From assembly GCF_018831695.1 (NCBI RefSeq), contig NC_056699.1, positions 15,698,225-15,762,224 on the forward strand: a stretch of DNA of 64,000 bases, in the 5' to 3' direction. This document shows, one piece after another, positions 41,801 to 53,940 of the stretch. The DNA comes from Puntigrus tetrazona (Eukaryota > Chordata > Actinopteri > Cypriniformes > Cyprinidae). Positions within the stretch are counted from its first letter, which is position 1, and every line of letters begins with the position of its first letter. The position numbers were made by a program, and so were the translations under genes. The notes below the pieces were generated by a model, which worked only from the letters and a program-made list of their open reading frames with translations, had not been told where the DNA came from and made no database searches.

Positions 41801-44800
41801 GGCCGGGTTAAGTGTGACTTCTCGTAGGCTTTCCCACTCGACCACGGTAAGCCTGGAAGAAATTTTTAAGAATTCAAAACCTATGTCCAGACATCCAGCC
41901 TCACAGACTAACCCTATAACAGTAACACATTACTGGGCATGATTTTATTCAGTAAATGCCTGGGCCCACAAACTCACTCCATTATTACAACACTTTTATG
42001 GGCATGATCTTGGTTGGGTTAAGTGTGACTACTCGTAGGCTTTCCCACTCGATCATGGTAGCCATGGAAGAAATATTTGAGCGTTCAAAACCTAAGTCCA
42101 GACATTCAGTCGCTTCATCTAGGCGATATTGGCCGGGTTAAGTGTGACTTCTCGTAGGTTTTTCCACTCGACCATGGTAACCCTGGAACAAATATTTGAG
42201 CGTTCAAAACCTACGTCCAGACATCCAGGCTCACAGATTAACCCCATAACAGCTACACATTACTGCGTATAACTTTATTCAGTAAAGACCTGTGACCAGA
42301 AACTCAACCCATTACTATAACACTTTTATGGGCATGATCTTGGCTGGGTTAAGTGTGACTTCTCTTAGGCTTTCTTACTCGACAATGGTAACCCGGGAAG
42401 AAATTTTTAAGCGTTCAAAACCTACGTCCAGGATCACAGACTAATCCCATAACTGTAACACATTACTGGGCATGATTTTATTCAGTAAAGGCCTGGGCCC
42501 ACAAACTCTCCCCATTATTACAACACTATTATGGGAATGATCTTGGTCGACTTAAGTGTGACTTCTCGTAGGCTTTCCCACTCGACCATGGTAACCCTGG
42601 AACAAATATTTGAGCGTTCAAAACCTACATCCAAACATCCAGGCGCTTCATCCAGTCGATATTGGCCGGTTTAAGTGCGACTTCTCGGAAGCAAATCCAC
42701 TATACCATGGTAGGCCTGGAACAAATATTTGAGCGTTCAAAACCTACGTCCAGACATCCAGGCTCACAGACTAACCCCATAACAGTAACACATCACTGGG
42801 CGTGATTTTATTCAGTAAAGGCCCTGTATTACAGTTTTCTTTAAGGCATGGGCCCACAAACTCACCCCATTACTATAAAACTTTTATGGGCATGATCTTG
42901 GACGGGTTAAGCGTGACTTCCCATAGGTTTTCCCACTCGACCATGGTAATTCTGGAAGAAATATTGAAGCATTTAAAGCCTAAATCCAGACATCCAGGCT
43001 CACAGACTAATCCCATAACAGTAACTTATTACTGGGCATGATTTTATTCAGTAAAGGCATGAGCCCACAGACTCACCCCATTATAATAACACTATTATGG
43101 GCATGATCTTGGCCGGGTTGAGTGTGACTTCTCGTAGGCTTTCCCACTCGACCATGGTAACCCTGGAAGAAATTTTTAACATTTCAAAAACTAAGTCCAG
43201 ATATCCAGGCTCAGGACTAACCCCATAACAGCAAGACATTACTGGGCATGATTTTATTCACTAAAGGCCCTGTATTACAGTTTTCTTTAAGGCCTGGGCC
43301 CACAAACTCACCCCATTACTATAACACTTTCACGGGCATGATCTTGTCCGGGTTAAGCGTGACTTTTTCTAGGTTTTCCCACTCGACCACGGTAACCCTT
43401 GAAGAAATTTTTAAGCATTCAAAACCTATGTCCAGACATCCAGGCACACAGACTAACCCCATAACAGTAATACATTACTGGGCATGACTTTATTCAGTTA
43501 AGGCCTGGGACCAGACACTCAACCCATTACTATAACACTTTCAGGGGCATGATCTTGGCCGGGTTAAGTGTGACTTCACGTAGGCTTTCTTACTCGACAA
43601 TGGTAACACTGGAAGAAACTTTTAAGCATTCAAAACCTACGTCCAGACATCCAAGCACACAGACTAACACCTTAACAGTAACACATTTTTGGGCATGATT
43701 TTATTCAATAAAGGCCTGGGCCAACAGACTCACCCCACTACTATGACACTTTTATGGGCATGATCTTGGTTGGGTTAAGTGTGACTTCTCGTAGGCTTTC
43801 CCACTCGACCATGGTAGCCATGGAACAAATATATGAGCGTTCAAAACCTACGTCCAGACATACAGGCTCACAGAATAACCCCATAACAGTAACACATTTC
43901 TGGAAATGATTTTATTCACTAAAGGCCCTGTATTACAGCTTTCTTTAAGGCCTGAACCCACAGACTCATCCCATTACTATAACACTTTCAAGGGCATGAT
44001 CTTGGCCGGGTTAAGTGTGACTTCTCGTAGGCTTTCCCACTCTACCATGGTAGCCATGGAAGAAATTTTTAAGCATTCAAAACCTAAGTCCAGACGTTCA
44101 GGCTCTTCATCCAGACGATATTGGCCAGTTTAAGTGTGACTTCTCAGACGCTTTTCCACTCGACCCTGGTAACCCTGAAACAAATATTTGAGCGTTCAAA
44201 ACCTACGTCAAGAAATCAAGGCTCAAGACTAACCCCATAACAGCAATTCATTACTGGGCATGATTTTGTTCACTAAAGGCGCTTTATTACAGTTTTCTTT
44301 AAGGCCTGGGCCCACAAACTCACCCCATTACTATAACACTTTCACGGGCATGATCTTGGCCGGGTTAAGTGTGACTTCTCGGACTCCAATCCACTCGACC
44401 ATGGTAACCCTGGAAAAAAATATTGAAGCATTCAAAACCTAAATCCAGACTTTCAGGCTCACAGACTAACCCCATAACAGTAACACATTACTGGGCATAA
44501 TTTTATTCACTAAAGGCCCTGTATTACATTTATCTTTAAGGCCTGGGCCCACAAACTCACCCCATTACTATGACATTTTCATGGGCATGATCTTGGCCGG
44601 GTTAAGTGTGACTTCTCGTATGCTTTCCCACTCGACCATGGTAACCCTGGAAGACATATTGAAGCATTCAAAACCTAAATCCAGACATCCAGGCTCACAG
44701 ACTAACCCCATAACAGTTACACATTACTGGGCAGGATTTTATTCAGTAAAGGCCTGGGCCCACAGACTCACCCCATTACTATAACACTATTATGAGCATG

Positions 44801-47800
44801 ATCTTGGCCGGGTTAAGTGTGAATTCTCGTATGCTTTCCCACTCAACCACGGTAACCCTGGAAGAAATATTGAAGCATTCAAAACCTAAATCCAGACATC
44901 CAGGCTCACAGACTAACCCCATAACAGTTACACATTACTGGGCATGATTTTATTCACTAAAGGCCCTGTATTACAGTTTTCTTTAAGGCCTGGGCCCACA
45001 AACTCACCCCATTACTATGACACTTTCATGGGCATGATCTTGGCCGGGTTAAGTGTGACTTCTCGTAGGTTTTCCCACTCGACCATGGTAACCCTGGAAG
45101 AAATATTGAAGCATTCAAAACCTAAATCCAGACATCCAGGCTCACAGACTAACCCCATGACAGTTACACGTTACTGGGCATGATTTTATTCAGTAAAGGC
45201 CTGGGCCCACAGACTCACCCCATTACTATAACACTATTATGGGCATGATCTTGGCCGGGTTAAGTGTAAATTCTCGTATGCTTTCCCACTCGTCCATGGT
45301 AACCCTGGAAGACATATTGAAGCATTCAAAACCTAAATCCAGACATCCAAGCTCACAGACCAACCCCATAACAGTTACACTTTACTGGGCAGGATTTTAT
45401 TCAGTAAAGGCCTGGGCCCACAGACTCACCCCATTACTATAACACTATTATGGGCATGATCTTGGCCGGGTTAAGTGTGACTTCTCGTAATCTTTCCCAC
45501 TCGACCATGGTAACCCTGAAAGAAATTTTTAAGCGTACAAAACCTAAGTCCAGGCGTTTCATCCAGCCGAACGTGGCCGAGTTAACTTCGACTTCTCGGA
45601 CGCTTTACCTCTCGACCATGGTAACCCTGGAACAAATATTTGAGCGTTCAAAACCTACGTCCAGAAATCCAGGCTCACAGACTAACCCCATAACAGTAAC
45701 ACATTACTGGGCATGATTTTATTCAGTAAAGGCCCTGTATTACAGTTTTCTTTAAGGCCTGGGCTCACAAACTCACCCCATTACTATAACACTTTTATGG
45801 GCATGATCTTGGCAGGGTTAAGCGTGACTTCTCGTAGGCTTTCCCACTCGACCATGGTAACCCTGGAAGAAATACTGAAGCATTCAAAACCTAAAACCAG
45901 ACATCCAGGCTCACAGACTAACCCCATAACAGTTACACATTGCTGGGCATGATTTTATTCACTAAAGGCCCTGTATTACAGTTTTCTTTAAGGCATGGGC
46001 CCACAAACTCACCCCATTACTATAACACTTTCATTGGCATGATCTTGGCCGGGTTACGTGTGACTTCTTCTAGCTTTTCCCACTCAACCGTGGTAAACCT
46101 GGAAAAAATATTGAAGCATTCAAAACCTAAATCCAGACATTCAGGCTCACAGACTAACCCCATAAAAGCAACACATCACTGGGCATGACTTTACTAAGTA
46201 AAGGTCTGGGCCTACAAACTCAACCTATTACTATAACACTTTCATGGTCATGATCTTGGCCAATTTAAGCGCGACTTCTCGGACGCTTTTCCACTCGACC
46301 ATGGTAACCCTGGAACAAATATTTGAGCGTTCAAAACCTACGTCCAGACATCCAGGCTCACAGACTAATCCTATAACAGTAACACATTACTGGGCATGAT
46401 TTTATTCAGGAAAGGCCTGGGCTCACAAACTCACCCCATTACTACAACAGTTTTATGGGCATGATCTTGGCCGACTTAAGTGTGACTTCTCGTAGGCTTT
46501 CCCATTCGACCATGGTAACCCTGGAAGAAATATTTGAGCGTTCAAAACCTACGTCCAGACATCCAGGCTCACAGACTAACCCCATAACAGCTACACATTA
46601 TTGCGTATGACTTTATTCAGTAAAGGCCTGGGCCCACAGACTTCCCCTATTACTATAACACTATTATGGGCATGATCTTGGCTGGGTTAAGTGTGACTTC
46701 TCGTAGGTTTTCCCACTTGACCATGGTAACCCTGGAAGAAAGCATTCAAAACCTAAATCCAGATATCCAGGCTCAAAGACTAACCCCATAACAGCAACAC
46801 ATTAATGGGCATGATTTTAATCAGTAAAGGACTGGGCCCACAGACTCATTTCATTACTATAACACTATTAGAGGCATGATCTTGGCCGGGTTAAGTGTGA
46901 CTTCTCGTAATCTTTCCCACTCGACCATGGTAACCCTGGAACAAATATTTGAGAGTTCAAAACCTACGTCCAGGCTCACAGACTAACCCCATAACAGTAA
47001 CACATTACTGGGCATGATTTTATTCAGAAAAGGCCCTGTATTACAGTTTTCTTTAAGGCCTGGGCTCACAAACTCACCCCATTACTATAACACAGACTAA
47101 CCCTATAACAGTAACACATTACTGGGCATGGTTTTATTCAGTAAAGGCCTGGGCCCACAGACTAACCCCATTACTATAACACTATTATGGGCATGATCTT
47201 GGCCGGGTTAAGTGTGACTTTTCGTAGGCTTTTCCACTCGACCATGGTAACCCTTGAAGAAATTTTTAACATTTCAAAAACTAAGTCTAGATATCCAGCC
47301 TCAAGACTAACCCCATAACAGCAACACATTACTGGGCATGACTTTATTCAGTAAAGGTCTGGGCCTACAAACTCAACCTATTACTATAACACTTTCATGG
47401 TCATGATCTTGGCTGGGTTAAGTGTGACTTCTCATAGGCTTTCCCACTCGACCATGGTAACCCTGGAAGAAATTTTTAAGCGTTCAAAACTTAAATCCAG
47501 ACATCCAGGCTCACAGACTATCCCCATAATAGTAACACATTACTGGGCATGATTTTATTCAGTAAAGGTCTGGGCCTACAAACTCAACCTATTACTATAA
47601 CACTTTCATGGTCATGATCTTGGCTGGATTAAGTGTGACTTCTCATAGGCTTTCCCACTCGACCATGGTAACCCTGGAAGAAATTTTTAAGCGTTCAAAA
47701 CTTAAATCCAGACATCCAGGCACACAGACTAATCCCATAACAGTAACGCATTACTGGGTGCGATTTTATTCAGTAAAGGCCTGGGCCTACAAACTCACCC

Positions 47801-50800
47801 CATTACTACAACACTATTATGGGCATAATCTTGGCCGGGTTAAGTTTGACTTCTCGTAGGTTTTCTCACTCGAACACGGTAACCCTGGAAGAAATATTGA
47901 AGCATTCAAAACCTAAATCCAGACATCCAGGCTCACAGACTAACCCCATAACAGCAACACATTACTGGGCATGATTTTATTCAGTAAAGGCCTTGTATTA
48001 CAGTTTTCCTAAAGGCCTGGGCCCACAAACTCACCCCATTACTATAACACTTTTAAGGGCATGATCTTGACCGGGTTAAGTCTGACTTCTCGTAGGCATT
48101 CCCATTCGACCATGGTAACCCTAAAAGAATTTTTTAAGCGTTCAAAATGTATTTCCAGACATCCAGACTCAAAGACTAACTCCATAACAGCAAAACATTA
48201 CTGGGCATGACTTTATTCAGTAAAGACCTGGGCCCAAGACTCACTCCATTACTATAACACTATTAGGGGCCTTATCTTGGCCGGGTTAAGTCTGACTTCT
48301 CGTAGGCTTTCCCACTCGACCATATTAACCCTGGAAGAAATTTTTAAGCGTTCAAAACCTAAATCCAGACATCCAGGCGCACAGACTAACCCCATCACAG
48401 TAACACATTACTGGGCATGATTTTATTCACTATAGGCCTTGTATTACAGTTTTCTTTACAGCTTGGCCCCACGAACTCACTCCATTACTATAACCCTTTC
48501 ATGGGCATGATCTTGGCCGGGTTAAGTGTGACTTCTCGTAGGCTTTCCCATTCGACCATGGTAGCCATGGAAAAAATTTTTAAGCGTTCAAAACCTAAGT
48601 CCAGACGTTCAGGCGCTTCATCCTGGCGATATTGGCCAGTTTAAGTGCAACTTCTCGGATGCTAATCCACTCGACCATGGTAACCCTGGAACAAATATTT
48701 GAGCGTTCAAAACCTAAATCCAGACATCCAGGCTCACAGACTAACCCTATAACAGTAACACATTACTGGGCATGGTTTTATTCAGTAAAGGCCTGGGCCC
48801 ACAGACTAACCCCATTACTATAACACTATTATGGGCATGATCTTGGCCGGGTTAAGTGTGACTTTTCGTAGGCTTTTCCACTCGACCATGGTAACCCTTG
48901 AAGAAATTTTTAACATTTCAAAAACTAAGTCTAGATATCCAGCCTCAAGACTAAGCCCATAACAGCAAGACATTACTGGACATGATTTTATTCACTAAAG
49001 GCCCTGTATTACAGTTTTCTTTAAGGCTTGGGCCCACAAACTCACCCCATTATTATAACCCTTTCATGGGCATGATCTTGGCCGGGTTAAGTGTGACTTC
49101 TCGTAGGTTTTCCCACTCGACCATGGTAACACTGGAAAAAATATTGAAGCATTCAAAACCTATGTCCAGACATCCAGGCTCACAGACTAACCCCATAACA
49201 GTAACACATTACTGGGCATGATTTTATTCAATAAAGGCCTGGGCCCACAGACTCACCCCATTACTATAACACTTCTATGGGCGTGATCTTGGCGGGGTTA
49301 AGTGTGACTTCTCGTAGGCTTTCCCACTCGACCATAGTAACCCTTGAAGAAATTTTTAACATTTCAAAAATTAAGTTCAGATATCCAGGCTCAAGACTAA
49401 CCCCATAACAGTAACACATTACTGGGCATGATTTTATTCACTAAAGGCCCTGTATTACAGCTTTCTTTAAAGCCTGGACACACAGACTCACTCCATTACT
49501 ATAACACTTTTATGGGCATGATCTTGGCCGCGTTAAGTCTGACTTCTCGTAGGCATAACCATTCGACCATGGTAACCCTGGAAGAATTTTTTAAGCGTTC
49601 AAAATTTATTTCCAGACATCCAGTTTCCAAGACTAACCCCATCACAGTAACACATTACTGGGCATGATTTTATTCAGTAAAGGCCTGGGCTCACAGATTC
49701 AACCCATTACTATAACACTTTTATATGCATGATCTTGGCCGGTTTAAGTGTGACTTCTCGTAGTCTTTCCCACTCAACAATGGTAACCCTGGAAGAAATA
49801 TTCAAGCATTCAAAACCTACGTCCAGACATCCAGGCTCACAGACTAACCCCATACCAGTAACACATTACTGGGCATGATTTTATTTAGTAAAGGCCTGGA
49901 CCCACATATTCAACCCATTACTATAACACTTTTATGTGCCTGATCTTCGCTGGTTTAAGTGTGACTTCTCGTAGTCTTTCCCACTCAACAATGGTAACCC
50001 TGGAAGAAATATTCAAGCATTCAAAAACAACATCCAGGCTCACAGACTAACCCCATAACAGTAACACATTACTGGGCATGATTTTATTCAGTAAAGGCCT
50101 GGGCCCACAAACTCAGCCCATTACTATAAAACTTTTATGGGCATGATCTTGGCCGGGTTAAGCGTGACTTCTCGTAGGCTTTCCCACTCGACCATGGTAA
50201 TTCTGGAAGAAAATTTTAAGCGTTCAAAACCTAAGTTCAGACATCCAGGCGATATTGGCCGTTTTAAGTGCGACTTCTCGGACGCTAATCCACTCGACCA
50301 TGGTAAATCTGGAAGAAATATTGAAGCATTTAAAGCCTAAATCCAGACATCCAGGCTCACAGACTAACCCCATAAAAGTAACACATTACTGGGCATGATT
50401 TTATTCACTAAAGGCCCTGTATTACAGTTATCTTTAAGGCCTGGGCCCACAAACTCACCCCATTACTATAACACTTTCATGGGCATGATCTTGGCCGGGT
50501 TAAGTGTGACTTCTCGTAGGTTTTCCCATTCGACCACAGTAACCCTAGAAGAAATTTTTAAGCATTCAAACCCTAAATCCAGACATCCAGGCTCACAGAC
50601 CCCATAACAGTAACACATTACAGGACATGATTTTATTCATTAAAGGCCTGTGTCCAGAGACTAAACCCATTACTACAACACTATTATGGGCATGATCTTG
50701 GCAGGGTTAAGTGTGACTTCTCGTAGGCTTTCTTACTCGACCACGGTAACCTTGGAAGAAACTTTTAAACATTCAAAACTTACGTCCAGCTATCCAGCCT

Positions 50801-52415
50801 CACAGACTAACACTATAACAGTAACACTTTACTGGGCATGACTTTATTCACTAAAGGCCCTGTATTACAATTATCTTTAAGGCTTGGGCTCACAGATTCA
50901 ACCCATTACTATAACAATTTTGTAGGCATGATCCTGGCCGGTTTAAGTGTGACTTCTCGTAGTCTTTCCCACTCAACAAAAGTAACCCTGGAAGAAATAT
51001 TCAAGCATTCAAAACCTGCATCCAGACATCCAGCCTCACAAACTAACCCTATAACAGTAACAAATTACTGGGCATGATTTTATTCAATAATTGCCTGGGC
51101 CCACAGACTCACCCCATTACTATAACACTTTCATGGGCATGATCTTGGCCGTACTAAGTGTGACTTCTCGTAGGCTTTCCCACTCGACCATGGTAACCCT
51201 GGAACAAATATTTGAGCGTTCAAAACCTACGTCCAGACATCCAGGCTCACAGATTAACCCCAAAACAGCTACACATTACTGCGCATGACTTTATTCAGTA
51301 AAGCCCTGGAACCAGAAACTCAACCCATTACTATAACACTTTCATGGGCATGATCTTGGCCGGGTTAAGTGTGACTTCTCGTAGGCTTTCTTACTCGACA
51401 ATGGTAACCCTGGAAGAATGTTTTAAGCATTCAAAACCTCCGTCCAGACATCCAAGGACACAGACTAACCCCTTAACAGTAACACATTACTGGGCATGAT
51501 TTTATTCAGTAAAGGCCTGGGCCCACAAACTCACTCTATTAGTATAACACTATTATGGGCATGATCTTGGCCGGGTTAAGTGTGACTTCTCGTAGGCTTT
51601 CCCACTCGACCATGGTAGCCATGGAAGAAATTTTTAATCGTTCAAAACCTAAGTCCAGACATTCAGTCGCTTCATCCAGACGATATTGGCCGGGTTAAGT
51701 GTGACTTCTCGTAGGTTTTCCCACTCGACCATGGTAACCCTGGAACAAATATTTGAGCGTTCAAAACTTATGTCCAGACATCCAGGCTCACAGATTAACC
51801 CCATAACAGCTACACATTACCGCGTATGACTTTATTCAGTAAAGGCCTGGGACAAGAAACTCAACTCATTACTATAACACTTTTATGGGCATGATCTTGG
51901 CGGGGTTAAGTGTGTTTTCTCGTTGGCTTTCTTACTCGACAACAGTAACCCTGGAAGAAACTTTTAAACATTCAAAACCTACGTCCAGACATCCAAGCAC
52001 ACAGACTAACCCCTTAACAGTAACACATTACTGGGCATGATTTTATTCAGTAAAGGCCTGGGCCAACAGACTCACCCCAATACTCTAAAACTTTTATGGG
52101 AATGATCTTGGCCGGGTTAAGTGTGACTTCTCGTAGTCTTTCCCACTCAACAATGGTAACTCTGGAAGAAATATTTGAGCGTTCAAAACCTACGTCCAGA
52201 CATCCAGGCGATATTGGTCGGTTTAAGTGCGACTTCTCGGACGCTAATCCACTCGACCATGGTAACCCTGGAACAAATATTTGAGCGTTCAAAACCTACG
52301 TCCAGACATCCAAGCACACAGACTAACCCCTTAACAGTAACACATTACTGGGCATGATTTTATTCAGTAAAGGCCCTGTATTACAGTTTTCTTTAAGGCA
52401 TGGGCCCACAAACTC
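35873..52415 (-). repeat. Satellite block B, minus orientation, 119/211/236-bp units
   Basis: 16.5 kb in which every unit reads CTCGACCATGGTAACCCTGG, the complement of block A. Most units here are of the longer kinds. In them the short CCTGGATGAAGCGCC part is replaced by a ~112-bp module (AAAGTGTTATAGTAATGGGG ... AAAATCATGCCCAGTAATG on the sense strand), giving 211 bp. Others have about 25 bp more (TTAAAGAAAACTGTAATACA), giving 236 bp. Local near-identical duplicates include 38350/38561, 47356/47569 and 47097/48741. The ~60-88-codon frames here are satellite translations. Confidence 0.95.
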
Positions 52416-53312
52416 TGAAGATGTTACTTTCTTTTCTTTGTTTAAATTAGCTTGATTGTTGTTAGTTAGAGGGTTTTGTTTTATTACTTTCTTTTCTTTC
52501 AGCACAGCTCTTGTCCCTCGCTTATGTTGTCGTCAATTTATTTTGTATATAATTTGTAAAAAGGTATTTCTGGGTTTAAAGGTATTTTGGGGTTTGTTTA
52601 TTCGGATTGTTGTTATTATTATTGTTTGTTTGGGAGTATTTTGTTACGGTGAAACTTTTCTTTCACTAAACGAAAATCGGAAACAATTTGCCTCTGCTTG
52701 TTTAATTACACACCACACTTCCAAAGCAAGAAGCAGCAGTAGCCGAACTCTATTTTTACCATCTTTTAAATTTTAAATGTTACCTCCCAAATATCCCTAG
52801 CTGCCGACCAAATAGGGAGCCGTAACATAATTGGGGGCTCGTCCTAAAAGGCAATTGCTGGCTCTGATTGCTGAAGAGTGAGGTGTGTGTTTTTTCTTCT
52901 CTCAAGCAGTTGTGTAAACGTGGAGTTGAGCAATTTAGTACATTGTAGCACATCGTATTAAGGTTTGATGGCGTTTAACTTACAGAATTTCATTGATAAT
53001 CCCTCATTTGAGGCGATAGATAAATGCAGGAAGGATGATCTGTTAACTATAGTGGACCACTTCCGAATTACGACTTCAAAACAATTATTAAAAAAGAAAA
53101 TTAAGGCGGATTTGATTGATCGCCTAATTGAATTGGGTGTTTTAGGCTTGTCAGATGCAGACAGAGGGGTGGTTGAGGAGCACGATGTGGCGGAATCAGG
53201 CAGAAGGGAAGGTGAGTTAGCCGCAACCGAGGCGGAAGCTAAAGTTGGGGCAACTCTTTCACCTTTTGAACCTTTTTCCCTAGGCACTCCTAAGTCGATA
53301 GGGGAGACACAG
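52416..53312 (+). mobile_element. LTR retrotransposon 5' fragment at the second orientation switch
   Basis: A putative LTR of 412 bp (52416 TGAAGATGTTAC to 52827 CCGTAACA) is followed by TGGGGGCTCGTCC (52832-52844). That sequence matches the proline-tRNA type primer site used by many gamma-type retroviruses. A leader and the start of gag follow. The fragment stops at ~53312 in plus-oriented satellite; on its left the satellite is minus-oriented. LTR ends are judged only by TG/CA and position. Confidence 0.7.
52968..53312 (+). pseudogene. gag: Gag N-terminal fragment
   Basis: ATG at 52968 (the preceding TTG is not needed). The protein starts MAFNLQNFIDNPSFEAIDKC, then KDDLLTIVDHFRI, LLKKKIKADLIDRLIELGVL and an acidic Glu/Ala-rich part. 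The pattern recalls the helical N-termini of fish LTR-element gag proteins. After ~115 codons the frame enters satellite and ends at 53402. No Cys-His box or pol is left. Confidence 0.6.
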
Positions 53313-53940
53313 TTTTCTTCCAGGGTTACCATGGTCGAGTGGGTAAACCTACGAGAAGTAACACTTAACCCGGCCAAGATCATGCCCATGAAAGTGTTAT
53401 AGTAATGGGGTGAGTTTGTGGGCCTAGGCGTCTGAAAAGTCGCGCTTAAACTGGCCAATATCGCCTGGAAGAAGCGCCTGAATGTCTGGTCTTAGGTTTT
53501 GAATGCTTAAAAATTTCTTCCATGGCTACCATGGTGGAGTGGGAAGGCCTACGAGAAGTCACACTTAACCCAGCCAAGATCATGACCATAAAAGTGTTAT
53601 AGTAATAGGTTGAGTCTATAAGCCCAGGCCTTTACTGAATAAAGTCATGCCCAGTAATGTGTTGCTGTTATGGGGTTAGTCTTTGAGTCTGGATATCTGG
53701 AAATAGATTTGGAACGCTTAAAAATTTCTTGCAGGGTTACCATGGTCGAGTGGAAAAGCCTACGAGAAGTCACACTTAACCCGGCCAAGCTCATGTCCAT
53801 AATAGCGTTATAGTAATGGGGTGAGTCTGTAGGCCCAGGCCTTTACTGAATAAAATCAAGCCCAGTAATGTTTTACTGTTATGGGGTTAGTCTGTGAGCC
53901 TGGATTTCTGGATTTAGGTTTTGAATGCTTCAATATTTCA
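53313..53940 (+). repeat. Satellite block C1, plus orientation
   Basis: Starts TTTCTTCCAGGGTTACCATG and contains two to three long-type units. It ends within a unit (GCTTCAATATTTCA) at the next LINE. Confidence 0.93.
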
